Assembly: GCF_021602345.1 (NCBI RefSeq)
Contig: NZ_BQID01000003.1
Location: forward strand, 1-64,000
Source of the DNA: Pseudomonas pharyngis
Lineage (GTDB): Bacteria; Pseudomonadota; Gammaproteobacteria; Pseudomonadales; Pseudomonadaceae
Direction: 5' to 3'
DNA: 64,000 nucleotides
The notes beneath the pieces were generated by a model. That model worked only from the letters and a program-made list of their open reading frames with translations, did not search any database and was not told the DNA's origin. Positions 8,319 through 17,248 of this stretch are shown here, one piece after another. How positions within the stretch are numbered: the stretch's first letter is position 1; each line of letters begins with the position of its first letter. The translations under genes and the position numbers were made by a program.

Positions 8319-9203
8319 TCAGGACGCAAACGCCCGGGTGATTGCGGTAAAACCGGGGCCCGCCAAAACGATCAGCAAGGCCGGAAAAAGCAGCAGCATC
8401 ATGACCACCGACATCTTTGCCGACATCTTCGAGATGTATTCCTGCAAGCGTGTCAGGCGTCGGTCATCCAGCAGTTGCTTGAGCGTCAGCAACGATTTCA
8501 TCGCGCCGCCGCCCTGTTGAATCAGTTGTTGCAGGATCACGCAGGTGTCGGTGAACTCATCCACCGCCAGCATCGCGGCCGCCTTGTTCAACTCTTGTCC
8601 GAGTTCCAGGCCCGAGTCGACACGTGCCAGGATCAGACGCAGTTCGCCGGTCAGTTCCGGCAGCAGTTTTTGCCCCTCGCTGCTGAGTACACGCAGGGCC
8701 TGCTCGACGGCCATGCCGGACTCGAACAGGATCCGCAGCAGCGGAATGAACGTCGACACTTCCACCGCAATGATTTTCTGCCGACGGGCAGCGGCATACG
8801 CCAGTAGACGTTTGGGCAGCAGATAGCCAACGCCGGTGGCGATCATCGGCACCAGCCAGCCGTTGGGTGCGAGGGGGAAAAACACCTCTTTCAGAAACAC
8901 GCCCAGCCCCAGCGTCAGCAGCGGCGTGCCGATCTGGCAGGCGGCAAACAGCGAGCGCTCGCTGGCCCGGCGCCAACCGAGCCGGCTGAGCAGGGTCTGG
9001 GTTTCACTGTCGATGCTCACCGAGCGCTGGCCGAACCGGCTGCTGCCCAGTGCCCGCAGCCAGTTGCCGAAACGGTTCTCGCGCACCAGGTGGCCCTGCA
9101 GACGCTGGTTGACCTGACGCACTCGACGCCGCTCGGTCAGCAGGTGGTTGCCGACCAGCAACAACGCCCCGAGCAACAGCATGAGACTGGCCAGCATCAG
9201 CAT
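8319..9203 (-). CDS. tadC: TadC, inner-membrane platform protein (T2SS F family)
   Basis: 294-aa polytopic protein with an N-terminal membrane helix, a pair near LGVFLKEVFFPLAPNGWLVPM and a C-terminal helix near VVMMLLLFPALLIVLAG. The GspF-type core contains EQALRVLSSEG and the C-terminal helical bundle with DEFTDTCVILQQLIQQGG. TadB and TadC together form the inner-membrane platform on which the TadA motor works. Start ATG 9203 lies just after the tadB stop (TGACATG) with TGAGGAG 8 bases upstream; a GTG at 9212 sits directly on that Shine-Dalgarno and is less likely. Confidence 0.92.
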   Translation of the reverse strand: MLMLASLMLLLGALLLVGNHLLTERRRVRQVNQRLQGHLVRENRFGNWLRALGSSRFGQRSVSIDSETQTLLSRLGWRRASERSLFAACQIGTPLLTLGLGVFLKEVFFPLAPNGWLVPMIATGVGYLLPKRLLAYAAARRQKIIAVEVSTFIPLLRILFESGMAVEQALRVLSSEGQKLLPELTGELRLILARVDSGLELGQELNKAAAMLAVDEFTDTCVILQQLIQQGGGAMKSLLTLKQLLDDRRLTRLQEYISKMSAKMSVVMMLLLFPALLIVLAGPGFTAITRAFAS

Positions 9204-9204
9204 G

Positions 9205-10089
9205 TCAGACACTCCTCAACATGCGCCACAGCGCCAGGCAACCGGAGACCTGCAATACCACCGCGATAATCAGCATGGTCCGACCGCCCGAGTCGTTCCA
9301 CATGCCGAGCATGTAGCCGGGATTGGTCAGCATGAAGTAGCTGACCAGAATCACCGGCAGCGATCCGAGTACCCACGCGGTCATCCGGGTTTCGCCGGTC
9401 AGCGCACGCAGTTGCCGGGCACCCTGGTCGCGTTCGCGAATCAGTTTGATCAGGTTCTCCAGCAACTCGCTGGCGTTGCCGCCGTAGCGGTGGTTGACCT
9501 TCAGGCCCAGGGCGAACATGCGCAGTTCGTCCTGCTCGTAGAGCTCGGCGAAATCGCTGACCGCGTCCGGCAGGTTCACCCCCAGCTGCACGTTGCGCTG
9601 CACCCGGCCCATCGCGGCTTTCAGCGGGTCCTCACTGGCCTCGATACCGCCCATCACTGCATCGCTCAGGGTCCGGCCGGACTTGAGACTACGCACGGTG
9701 TGGTCGAGCAGTTGCGGCAACTGTTCGATCATCCGATCGAGCCGGCGCCGATACCGCCACGCGATGTACAGCCGCAGAATCAGCGGCGGCGCCAGTATCA
9801 GCAGCAACAGGCCAATCCAGTCGGCCAGCAGATAACCCAGCATCATGCCCACGACCCACAACGACAGCCAAAGCCCGAATCGCTCGCTCGGCCGGCCGAG
9901 GCCTGCCCGCAGGAACATCCGCTCCAGACCGGTCCACGAGTTTTTTTCGGCCGTTGCTTGCGGTTGTCCGACGGCGAGGCGAGAGAGCACCCGTTCGTTG
10001 GCAGTCTTGCGCACCCCCTGCAGGAACAGGCGAATCGACAACCCCAGCAGCAACAGGCAAAGGACAATCAGGATCACCGGTCCGATCAT
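9205..10089 (-). CDS. tadB: TadB, inner-membrane platform protein (T2SS F family)
   Basis: 294 aa, GspF-domain membrane protein. An N-terminal helix MIGPVILIVLCLLLLG, a helical pair around VVGMMLGYLLADWIGLLLLIL and a C-terminal pair bracket a cytoplasmic core with IEQLPQLLDHTVRSLKSG and GGNASELLENLIKLIRERD, hallmarks of TadB. It pairs with TadC to couple TadA ATP hydrolysis to Flp polymerisation. Only 18 bases separate it from tadA and 1 base from tadC. Confidence 0.93.
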   Translation of the reverse strand: MIGPVILIVLCLLLLGLSIRLFLQGVRKTANERVLSRLAVGQPQATAEKNSWTGLERMFLRAGLGRPSERFGLWLSLWVVGMMLGYLLADWIGLLLLILAPPLILRLYIAWRYRRRLDRMIEQLPQLLDHTVRSLKSGRTLSDAVMGGIEASEDPLKAAMGRVQRNVQLGVNLPDAVSDFAELYEQDELRMFALGLKVNHRYGGNASELLENLIKLIRERDQGARQLRALTGETRMTAWVLGSLPVILVSYFMLTNPGYMLGMWNDSGGRTMLIIAVVLQVSGCLALWRMLRSV

Positions 10090-10107
10090 GACGAAGGCTC
10101 CATGCGT

Positions 10108-11376
10108 TCAGCCCAGACTCGACTCGCGCCGCAACTTGTCGCCGGCCGGATTGACCGCTTCACGCAGGAAGCCGAAACCGCTGCGTCGATCCAGACGAAA
10201 CAGGGTGTTGGTGACATACACGTCTTCGCGCACGCCGACCACTTCCACCACTTCACTGACACAGCGCCGGCCGTCAGGCATGCGAGTCAACTGAATGATC
10301 ACGTCGAGCGCCGCACAGATCATCTGCCGCAGGGTGCGTTCGGCCACCGTGCGCCCGGTCAGGCCGACCAGGGTTTCCAGGCGCAGCAACGCATCCTGGG
10401 CATTGTTGGCGTGGACCGTGCTCATCGAACCGTCGTGACCAGTGTTCATCGCTGTCAGCACGTCGAGCACTTCAACGCCACGGATCTCGCCGAGAATGAT
10501 CCGGTCCGGACGCATCCGCAGAGCGTTGCGAATCAGGTCGCTGGCCTTGACCTCGCCATGGCCCTCGGCATTCGGCGGGCGGGTTTCCAGACGCACCACG
10601 TGAGGGTGGCCGAGTTGCAGTTCGGCAACGTCTTCGATGGTCACCAGCCGTTCGTGGGGGTTGATCAATTGACTGAGGATGTTCAGCAGCGTGGTCTTGC
10701 CGGTGCCCGTGCCGCCGCTGATCAGGATGTTGCAGCGCTTGCCTACGGCCTCCTGGAAACACTCGAAAATCGGCAGGTCGATGGTCTGCATCGCAATCAG
10801 GTCGCTGCTCTTGAGCATGTCCTTGCGGAATTTTCGAATCGACAGGCACGGGCCGTCGAGGGCGATCGGCGGGATGATCGCGTTGACGCGGCTGCCGTCG
10901 GGCAGGCGCGCATCGACCATCGGCGAAGACTCGTCCAGCCGCCGACCGAGCGGCGCGAGAATGCGCTGCATGACCCGTTCGACGTGGTGCGCATCGATAA
11001 AGCGCAGGTCACTCTGATGCAGTACCCCGTCACGCTCGACGAACACCCGATGCGGGCCGTTGACCAGGATTTCGGTGACGGCGCTGTCGCGCAGCAAGAC
11101 TTCCAGCGGACCGAAGCCGGTCAGCTCATCGACGATTTCTTCCCCCAGCCGCTCCATCTCGTAACGGGAAATCGCCAGGTGCAGACGGGCGATGTATTCG
11201 GCGACCTTGTCGGTCACAAATTGCGCCAGCAACTGCCGCGAGCCTTCCAGCAGGTTTTTCCCGGACTCCTCGAGGGCATCGATGATGTAGCGATGCAGCA
11301 CCAGTTTCAGGCCTTCGTGGTCGGTGTTGCCCGACTGGCCCCGCGCCGGTGCACCGAAAAGTTTTTCCGGGCTCAT
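10108..11376 (-). CDS. tadA: TadA/CpaF ATPase of the Flp pilus
   Basis: 422-aa secretion ATPase of the VirB11/CpaF branch that powers Flp pilus assembly. The core shows Walker [13 protein letters not shown], an Asp box around [13 protein letters not shown], a Walker B region [12 protein letters not shown] with the GEIRG signature, and the His-box-like [16 protein letters not shown]. The N-terminal ~100 residues form the helical sensor domain. The ATG at 11376 overlaps the tadZ stop by 4 bases (ATGA), indicating translational coupling. Length and all motifs are intact. Confidence 0.95.
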   Translation of the reverse strand: MSPEKLFGAPARGQSGNTDHEGLKLVLHRYIIDALEESGKNLLEGSRQLLAQFVTDKVAEYIARLHLAISRYEMERLGEEIVDELTGFGPLEVLLRDSAVTEILVNGPHRVFVERDGVLHQSDLRFIDAHHVERVMQRILAPLGRRLDESSPMVDARLPDGSRVNAIIPPIALDGPCLSIRKFRKDMLKSSDLIAMQTIDLPIFECFQEAVGKRCNILISGGTGTGKTTLLNILSQLINPHERLVTIEDVAELQLGHPHVVRLETRPPNAEGHGEVKASDLIRNALRMRPDRIILGEIRGVEVLDVLTAMNTGHDGSMSTVHANNAQDALLRLETLVGLTGRTVAERTLRQMICAALDVIIQLTRMPDGRRCVSEVVEVVGVREDVYVTNTLFRLDRRSGFGFLREAVNPAGDKLRRESSLG

Positions 11377-12563
11377 GAGGTGCCTCGCAACCGGTCGAAC
11401 CAGGTGACCCTGGGTTTGGCCAGACCTTCGGAGCGCTTGGCCAGCCGTTCGCCGAGTACCCGCAGGCTCTGGGTGAGTTTTTCCCTGGGCGCCAGTTCAA
11501 ACAGGCTGACGCCCTGGTTCTTGGCGTTCATGCGCAGCTCCGGACTCAAGGCCAGTACCGCGATCACTTCCAGGTTGAAAGTCTTGCCGAGGGTGTCCGC
11601 ATCCGGCGCAACGTTGCTCAGATAGCGGTCGACCAGCAGCCGCCCGTGATCGAGCTTCATGCCTTTTTCCCGCCACAGATTGAACACCGCCAGATTGCGC
11701 CGGCAATCGAGCACGCTCTGGTCGGTGTACCAGATCAGCTTGTCGCAATGGCTGACAAAGGTCCGCAGGGCTTCGCTGTCAGGCTGGCCGGTGAGGTTCA
11801 CGACGATGTGCTGGAAGTGCTGGCGCAAGGCGCTGAGCAACATGAACAGCTCGGCGGCGCTGGTGCTTTCCAGTGGTTCGTCATTGTCGGCGTACGCCAG
11901 AATCCGCAGCCCCGCTTCGGCGCTGGTGAACGCGCTGTCGATCAACGTGGCGTCGAGCCTGCGCAGGTGGCGCAAGGCATCGCCGAAGTGAAACGAACTC
12001 TCCAGCCCCAGCAACGCCAGGCTGTCGCCACGGGGCAGCCCGAGGTCCAGCAGCAGCGTCTGCTGCCCGCTCTTTTGCACCACCAGTGCCATATGGTTGG
12101 CCAGCAGCGCACCGTCGGAACTGCTCTGTACGCCGTACAACACCGTCAGGCCACCCAGTTGCGCGTTGTGGGTCACCGGCGGCAGGCGTTTGCTCAAGCG
12201 GCGCACCAGCCCGGCCACTTCGCTGGAGCGCGAACCATAGGCGACGAAATCCCGTGCCCCGGCGCGCATCGCATTGAGTACAAGCTGGTTGTCCATGCCG
12301 TCGCCAAGGGCAACGATCGCCAGCATCGGCTTGGCCTCCAGCGCGCCTTCGATCAGCGCGCTCTGGGCCACCACGTGTTCCCGGTCGAGGCCGACGAACA
12401 CCAGGCTGGCGAAGGTGACGTCCACCAGCGCGAGCAATTCGTCGAGGCTGCCGCCACCGGCACTGACCACCTGGCCCAACGGCGCAAGCGCGCTTTGCAG
12501 CCACTCCAGATCGGTGTTGTTGCGGGTGATGGCGAGGAAGGTCTGACTCAGGCTCTGGCTCAT
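11373..12563 (-). CDS. tadZ: TadZ/CpaE-like pilus localisation protein
   Basis: 396 aa. The N-terminal ~120 residues form a receiver-like fold (AITRNNTDLEWLQ, LVFVGLDREH, LNAMRAGARDFVAYG) without a complete phosphorylation pocket. The rest is a MinD/ParA-like domain (LDLGLPRGDSLALLGL, VNLTGQPDSE, YTDQSV). TadZ places the Tad machine at the cell pole. Where the deviant Walker A motif should be, the sequence reads LYGVQSSSDGALLANH, with no GK[GS/T] lysine, so ATP hydrolysis is doubtful. The gene overlaps rcpA and tadA by 4 bases each. Confidence 0.88.
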   Translation of the reverse strand: MSQSLSQTFLAITRNNTDLEWLQSALAPLGQVVSAGGGSLDELLALVDVTFASLVFVGLDREHVVAQSALIEGALEAKPMLAIVALGDGMDNQLVLNAMRAGARDFVAYGSRSSEVAGLVRRLSKRLPPVTHNAQLGGLTVLYGVQSSSDGALLANHMALVVQKSGQQTLLLDLGLPRGDSLALLGLESSFHFGDALRHLRRLDATLIDSAFTSAEAGLRILAYADNDEPLESTSAAELFMLLSALRQHFQHIVVNLTGQPDSEALRTFVSHCDKLIWYTDQSVLDCRRNLAVFNLWREKGMKLDHGRLLVDRYLSNVAPDADTLGKTFNLEVIAVLALSPELRMNAKNQGVSLFELAPREKLTQSLRVLGERLAKRSEGLAKPRVTWFDRLRGTS

Positions 12564-13783
12564 TGGGACAACCCGCTGCGCTTGTCGAAGTTACCGTTTT
12601 CCAGGAAAAACATGCGGTAGAAATTCGGGTCGTAGTTGCGCAGTTTTTCACCCGGCAGCGACGGCAGCTGCGCCTCCGCCGAGAGCGGGCGCACCAGGTG
12701 CGGGGTGACGATCATCAGCAGCTCACGCTCTTCGCGCTTGATCTGCGAGCTCTTGAAAAAAGCCCCGAGCACCGGGATATCGCCCAGCCCGGGAAACTTG
12801 TCGACCTGGGAACTGTTGCTGGTACTGATCAAACCGCTGATGACAAAACTCTCACCATCGGCGAGGGAAATGCTGGTGTCGGTGCGGCGGATAGTCAGGG
12901 CCGGCACGGTGGTGCCGGCGATGTTCACCGCGTTGCTGAAATCCAGTTCGCTGACTTCCGGCGCCACTTTCAAGGCGATGCGATCGTGGCTGATGATGGT
13001 GGGCGTCAGGGTCAGGCGGATGCCGAATTCCTTGTATTCGATCGACACGTTATCGCTGCCGGAACTGGGCACCGGAACCGGAATCTGCCCGCCCGCGAGG
13101 AAGCTGGCGCTCTGCCCGTTGAGGGCCACCAGACTTGGCCGCGCCAGGGTATAAGCGAAGCCGCTGCCCTCAAGGGCATTGATGATCGCCATGGTCTTGC
13201 CGCCGATCCACGAGAAGTTGAACAGCGAGTTGTCCACGGGCAGTCGCGGTTGCGGGACACCGTCGATGGGCGGCAAGGTTCCAGGTGAGCCAAAGAGGAA
13301 ATTGCCACGGGTGCCGATCAGTGAAGCGGAGGCCTGTTTGAGTTTGGTGCGGCTGACTTCGACAAAACGAATGTCAGTCTGTACCTGCGAGGGCAACAGC
13401 GCATCATCCGACGGCAGCGCACCGGTGTTGGTGAGGGCCGAGGTGGCGGCGCCCTTGACGAACACCATGCTCTGGCGGGGCTCGCTGGAGCAGCCGGTCC
13501 AGACCATCAGACTGGTAGCGCCCGGCGCCACGGCGGTAAGCAGAAACGATGAGTTGCCATTGGCATGCACGTCGGCGATTTTCGGATCGCCGATGGCCAG
13601 GCGCGTGATCGCCACCGGTGATTGCATGTCCTGCTGCCAGCCTTCGTTGATTTCGATCACTGGCGGTAAGCGCCCGAGGGCCGCGCAGTTGCCGGTGGCC
13701 GCCTGCGCGGCATTGATTGACAGTCCCATCAGCAGCAAGGCCCGGAGCACGGGATTGAAGGTCGGCCAGGAACGACTCTGCAT
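12560..13783 (-). CDS. rcpA: RcpA/CpaC outer-membrane secretin
   Basis: Type II/III secretin-family protein forming the outer-membrane pore for the Flp pilus. A signal peptide (VLRALLLMGLSINAAQA) precedes an N0/BON-like domain (AITRLAIGDPKIADVHAN ... GATSLMVW) and the secretin domain with VALNGQSASFLAGGQIPVP and the terminal VPALTIRR..FVISGLI..PGLGDIPVLGAFF signature. ATG 13783 is chosen because AAGGA lies about 9 bases upstream; an in-frame ATG at 13807 overlaps the rcpC stop as ATGA and would add 8 residues, but has no Shine-Dalgarno. About 407 aa, normal for CpaC. Confidence 0.92.
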   Translation of the reverse strand: MQSRSWPTFNPVLRALLLMGLSINAAQAATGNCAALGRLPPVIEINEGWQQDMQSPVAITRLAIGDPKIADVHANGNSSFLLTAVAPGATSLMVWTGCSSEPRQSMVFVKGAATSALTNTGALPSDDALLPSQVQTDIRFVEVSRTKLKQASASLIGTRGNFLFGSPGTLPPIDGVPQPRLPVDNSLFNFSWIGGKTMAIINALEGSGFAYTLARPSLVALNGQSASFLAGGQIPVPVPSSGSDNVSIEYKEFGIRLTLTPTIISHDRIALKVAPEVSELDFSNAVNIAGTTVPALTIRRTDTSISLADGESFVISGLISTSNSSQVDKFPGLGDIPVLGAFFKSSQIKREERELLMIVTPHLVRPLSAEAQLPSLPGEKLRNYDPNFYRMFFLENGNFDKRSGLSQ

Positions 13784-13803
13784 GCACTTGGATCCTTGCT
13801 CAG

Positions 13804-14745
13804 TCATGGGTTTTGTGGGTTGGTCTGATTGCCGCGAATCACTTCCACCGCGGGCCGTATCGCACCGCTGTGGTCGCTGCCGGGCGCGGTTTTCGGCGCG
13901 GTCCCCAGCGCCAACTGAGTGAACTGGAAGAGTTGGCTGTTGGCGGCGACCAGTTTGTCCGGCGCCTGACGTTCGCCGGCCCAATAGCTGGCCAGGCGCT
14001 GTTCTTCGCTGCTGCGCACGGCCAGGCGCAACGTCCCGACCTGGGTGGCGAGCATCATTCGACTCAACAATTGCTCAGGCACCGCCAGCACCACGGTGCG
14101 CGCGGTGAGCCGGCGCTGGTCCTGTTTGATCTTGTCGTCGGCACTCATTGCAGGAGCGGACGGCTGGCCGTCGTTGGTCAGGCCGTATTGTTCGCCGACG
14201 CCGAGCACACGCATGGCCGGCACCACAATCTGTGCCGACTGTTGCGGGTTGCTGGCGTCCTGGCGCAGGAACAACAGCACGTCGACGTAATCCCCGGGGA
14301 TCAACTGCCCGGCCGCGCCGATCACTTCATCGACCGACACCGCCAGCGCGCGCTCGTCACTGTGGATCATGCGCGCCAGTGTGCCGCCGGCCTCGAAGCT
14401 TTCTTCGTTGAGCCAGGTGCCGGCGCTCAGGTGTCGCCACGGTGTGCGGCCCACGGCCTGTTCGAGGGTACCGAGGCTGCCAGCGGGGGCGCTGAGCAGT
14501 TTTTCAACGGCCAGGTCGGCGGCAGTAAGGGGAGTGAAGGGCGGGACGTCACGCACCAGCACCACGACCGGCTGGCGGGTCTGGTCTTCGGCGGCAGCGA
14601 CGGTTTTTTCGACGGTGACCACCGCAGGCGCGGGAGCCTCGGCAACCGGAGCGGGCTGCCGGCTGAGCACCAGGCCCCAATATCCGACAACGATGGCCCC
14701 CAGTAAAAGCACTGCTGCAAGGCCCATGGTCACACGACTGTTCAT
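13804..14745 (-). CDS. rcpC: RcpC/CpaB Flp pilus assembly protein
   Basis: 313 aa with one N-terminal membrane helix (GLAAVLLLGAIVVGYWGL), then an SAF-type domain (VVVLVRDVPPFTPLTAADLAVE) and the CpaB C-terminal region (VSVDEVIGAAGQLIPGDYVDVLL, VVPAMRVLGVG). RcpC is a periplasmic partner of the RcpA secretin, and SAF domains are thought to bind peptidoglycan-like glycans. It is the first gene of the leftward tad operon, divergent from flp across a 331-base gap. Confidence 0.92.
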   Translation of the reverse strand: MNSRVTMGLAAVLLLGAIVVGYWGLVLSRQPAPVAEAPAPAVVTVEKTVAAAEDQTRQPVVVLVRDVPPFTPLTAADLAVEKLLSAPAGSLGTLEQAVGRTPWRHLSAGTWLNEESFEAGGTLARMIHSDERALAVSVDEVIGAAGQLIPGDYVDVLLFLRQDASNPQQSAQIVVPAMRVLGVGEQYGLTNDGQPSAPAMSADDKIKQDQRRLTARTVVLAVPEQLLSRMMLATQVGTLRLAVRSSEEQRLASYWAGERQAPDKLVAANSQLFQFTQLALGTAPKTAPGSDHSGAIRPAVEVIRGNQTNPQNP

Positions 14746-15076
14746 GACGGCTCTCCCTTTCCTGCTGCACTACCAGCCCGCACTACCTACCAAGGGACAT
14801 CGCAATCAGGCAGCTATGAACATCCAACTATTTCGCTATTTCCACGCTAGCTGAAACAAGACAAAACGCCATTACTGACAGACAAATAACCCACGAAAGT
14901 ATGGGTGTTGGCCCAATCAGCAGTCGAAATTCCGGGCGTGACGAAGCGACTAATCCTTTATGACTAATCCGTTCTTACAGTTGTTGGGTGGGGCTTTGTT
15001 GACAATGCTCAAATGGCACGGCGAACGCTTTGCCGCTGCTGTGACATCGGCGCCAGGTGCGCAAAGGAGTGGGCAT
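14746..15076. promoter_or_regulatory. Divergent rcpC/flp control region with GACTAATCC direct repeat
   Basis: Gap of 331 bases between the divergent pilus-machine operon and flp; no gene is seen in it. Two copies of GACTAATCC lie at 14948-14956 and 14962-14970, start to start 14 bases. A consensus -35 (TTGACA, 14999-15004) has no convincing -10 at normal spacing. In P. aeruginosa this region answers to PprB; the repeat is the best candidate operator visible here (inference). flp has a strong ribosome site, AAAGGAG, 7 bases before its ATG. Confidence 0.5.
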
Positions 15077-15292
15077 ATGTTTCGAATGATCGTTGATTAT
15101 TTAATGGCCAGAGCTTTGCTGCTCTACAAACATGAGGACGGGGCTTCGGCAATTGAATACGCCATCGTCGTGGCCATGGTCGCCGTGGTGGTGGTCGTTT
15201 TCGTCACTCCGCTGGGTGATCGTATGCTGGCGATCTTCAACAACGTTCTGGTGTCACTGGGCGGCACGACGCAAACCCGGCCAACGCCATAA
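15077..15292 (+). CDS. flp: Flp type IVb major pilin
   Basis: 71-aa prepilin. After a short leader comes the prepilin-peptidase site EDG/ASAIEY (Gly at -1, Glu+5, Tyr+6) and a hydrophobic segment AIVVAMVAVVVVVFV, the standard Flp architecture. The C-terminal tail is short, ending TQTRPTP. ATG 15077 is chosen because AAAGGAG stands 7 bases upstream; an upstream ATG at 14960 would give a leader far too long for a Flp pilin. The processed pilin is polymerised by TadA/B/C and cleaved by the peptidase encoded at 16703. Confidence 0.93.
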   Translation: MFRMIVDYLMARALLLYKHEDGASAIEYAIVVAMVAVVVVVFVTPLGDRMLAIFNNVLVSLGGTTQTRPTP

Positions 15293-15369
15293 TCCACAGC
15301 ACGGTTGCGCCAGCACCTTGCTGATGTCGGGCTACACTCGATCTACCATTCAGCTTTCAGGTACTGCCC

Positions 15370-15777
15370 ATGAACGTGTCTTCTTCCCCACGCCAACAGT
15401 TGCTTCTGGTTGACGACGAAGAGGACGCGTTGCTGGAGCTGGCGGAGTTGCTGGAAGGCGAAGGCTTCGTCTGTCATACCGCCACCTCGGTCAAACTCGC
15501 CCTGCATCACCTGACCCGCCATCCCGATATCGCTCTGGTAATCACCGATCTGCGCATGCCGGAGGAAAGCGGCATGTCGCTGATCAAGCGTCTGCGCGAA
15601 CACACCTCGCGCCAGCATCTGCCGGTGATCGTGACGTCGGGGCATGCAGACATGGAGGACGTGAGCGACATGCTGCGGTTGCAGGTGCTGGACCTGTTCC
15701 GCAAGCCGATCTATCACGTGCGGCTGCTGGAGACCCTGGACAATCTGTTTCCCAAACCGAAAGTGAATGCCGGGTAA
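15370..15777 (+). CDS. Stand-alone response-regulator receiver protein
   Basis: 135 aa, a single CheY-like receiver domain: acidic pocket VDDEED, phospho-acceptor Asp in ITDLRMPEESG, conserved Thr/Ser-type switch residue in IVTSGHA and Lys in FRKPIYH. No output domain follows. It lies 77 bases downstream of flp in the same direction and converges on pprB. It could compete for phosphate from PprA, act as a phosphate sink, or act through protein binding; nothing in the sequence decides between these. Confidence 0.88.
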   Translation: MNVSSSPRQQLLLVDDEEDALLELAELLEGEGFVCHTATSVKLALHHLTRHPDIALVITDLRMPEESGMSLIKRLREHTSRQHLPVIVTSGHADMEDVSDMLRLQVLDLFRKPIYHVRLLETLDNLFPKPKVNAG

Positions 15778-15799
15778 ATGGGTTACCCGGCAGTCTGTC

Positions 15800-16576
15800 T
15801 CAGTGTGCGGTTACCCGCTGGCGCAAACCGGAATTGCCCGGCGATAACGCCAGCGCCAACTGCGTGCGGTTGTGCATGTGGGTCAGGCGCAACACCTGCG
15901 AAACGTAAAGTTTTACGGTGTTTTCGGTGATGCCCAGCTCACAGGCAATCTGATAGTTGGTCTGCCCCTTGCCCACCAGGCGCGCCACGTCCAGTTGCCG
16001 TGGCGACAGCTGATTGAAGATCGCCGGGATTTCCAGCTCACCGGCCTCACGGTGCGCCTCATCACTGACGGGCGCCGGCGTGCGACGCACCTTGTCCAGA
16101 TCCTGATAAAGATCATCGATGGACGACGACAGGTCCTGAAGTTTTTGATTCAGATGGCCCAGTTGCAGGGTTTTCTGCCGCTCCTGCAGCACCGCTTCCT
16201 GGCGTTGCAGGCCTTCGAGCAATTCATCCAGATTGACCGGTTTCTGGTAGTAGTCGGCAATCCCGGCGCGCAAGGCCTTGATCACGTCCTGCTTGTCAGC
16301 GCGGCCGGTGAGCATGATGGCTTCGAACGCCCGGTGTTTGCCGGCCAGCCGTTGCAGTTCCTGCACCAGTTGAATGCCGTCCATGTCCGGCATGTGCAGA
16401 TCGCACAGCACCAGGCCGATCGCGGTGTCGTCCGAAAAACGCTCGATCGCCTCTTTGCTGGACTGGCACGGCACACAGCGGTAGCCGCTGCTCTCAAGAA
16501 ATTCACAGAGTTCTTCGACGATCAGAGGCTGATCATCGACAACGATGACTTTTACCGCAGATGTAAGCTTGTTCAC
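15800..16576 (-). CDS. pprB: PprB, NarL/LuxR-type response regulator of the Tad locus
   Basis: 258-aa regulator: receiver domain (VIVVDDQPLI, phospho-Asp in LVLCDLHMPDMDG, Lys in YYQKPVN), a coiled-coil linker (LQERQKTLQLGHLNQKLQ), and a C-terminal LuxR helix-turn-helix (LSPRQLDVARLVGKGQTNY, LGITENTVKLYVSQVL). In P. aeruginosa PprB activates flp-tad, adhesin and cup genes and gives hyper-biofilm cells. GTG 16576 is chosen since GGAG lies 6 bases upstream; an ATG at 16588 (4 residues longer) overlaps that site. It faces fppA in the same direction, with sensor pprA nearby on the other strand. Confidence 0.9.
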   Translation of the reverse strand: MNKLTSAVKVIVVDDQPLIVEELCEFLESSGYRCVPCQSSKEAIERFSDDTAIGLVLCDLHMPDMDGIQLVQELQRLAGKHRAFEAIMLTGRADKQDVIKALRAGIADYYQKPVNLDELLEGLQRQEAVLQERQKTLQLGHLNQKLQDLSSSIDDLYQDLDKVRRTPAPVSDEAHREAGELEIPAIFNQLSPRQLDVARLVGKGQTNYQIACELGITENTVKLYVSQVLRLTHMHNRTQLALALSPGNSGLRQRVTAH

Positions 16577-16702
16577 GTGCCACTCCATGCCCGGGCCAAA
16601 AACTGACCATTCCTGTACTGTCAGCCGCTGGCTGTATAACTCGTTACTTTGAAGGTAGACCCACTTTCCGACTATGTACATAAGACTAGTGGCGCTTGGC
16701 GA

Positions 16703-17173
16703 CTAATGGATCCAAGGTAGTGCAAGCACAAATCCGATCAGCACGAACGGCGCAAATGGCAGCTTTTTTGACACGGATGGCGCCATATACCTAAGTCGGT
16801 GCCTAAGCCCTTGACTCATATGCAGCCAGACTCTTGGCGCAAGCAGAATCCAGATCAGGCTCGCCGCACCGGCGCCGATAAAAATCCCGAGCAGCGAGAC
16901 GCCGTCCGTCGCAAGACCAAGAGCTGTCATTAGTTTCACATCACCGGCGCCCATTCGGCCCATGAAATACCCGGGCAACGTGAATGCCAGCGCCACCACG
17001 CAGGCCCAGCCGCCCTGCCCGGCTTCGGCGCCCATCCAGGTGGTACCGAAAGACAGCAGATAGACCAGCGCGAGAGTCCCGACACCCAGGGTCAAAACGT
17101 TGGCAATTCGTCGTTGCCGGGCATCCTGAGCCGCGCACGCTGTCAACCAGATCAGAAGGACAAGGCTTTGCAT
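16703..17173 (-). CDS. fppA: Type IV prepilin peptidase dedicated to Flp (FppA-like, A24 family)
   Basis: 156-aa membrane protein, the short form of prepilin peptidase without the N-methyltransferase domain. Both catalytic aspartates are visible: AQDARQRRIAN near the N-terminus and MGAGDVKLMTALG in the GxGD motif. About five or six hydrophobic helices. It should cleave the Flp and TadE-like leaders. It is located between pprB and the TadE-like gene, as PA4295 in PAO1 (from memory). Confidence 0.92.
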   Translation of the reverse strand: MQSLVLLIWLTACAAQDARQRRIANVLTLGVGTLALVYLLSFGTTWMGAEAGQGGWACVVALAFTLPGYFMGRMGAGDVKLMTALGLATDGVSLLGIFIGAGAASLIWILLAPRVWLHMSQGLRHRLRYMAPSVSKKLPFAPFVLIGFVLALPWIH

Positions 17174-17248
17174 CCGGTAAAAACCGTCCGTTTTTGCTGA
17201 ATGATTCTATGCTGATACTACGCAGTGACTGTCAGGGTAGACGCACGG

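Noticed and set aside
9148-11625. 825-codon open frame on the plus strand across tadB and tadA
   Set aside because: Shadow of two clear tad genes; composition is Gln/His/Arg-rich without motifs.
15014-15033. Sigma-54-like promoter before flp (TGGCACG then TTTGC)
   Set aside because: GG-to-GC spacing is 15 bases instead of 10, so it does not match the -24/-12 class.
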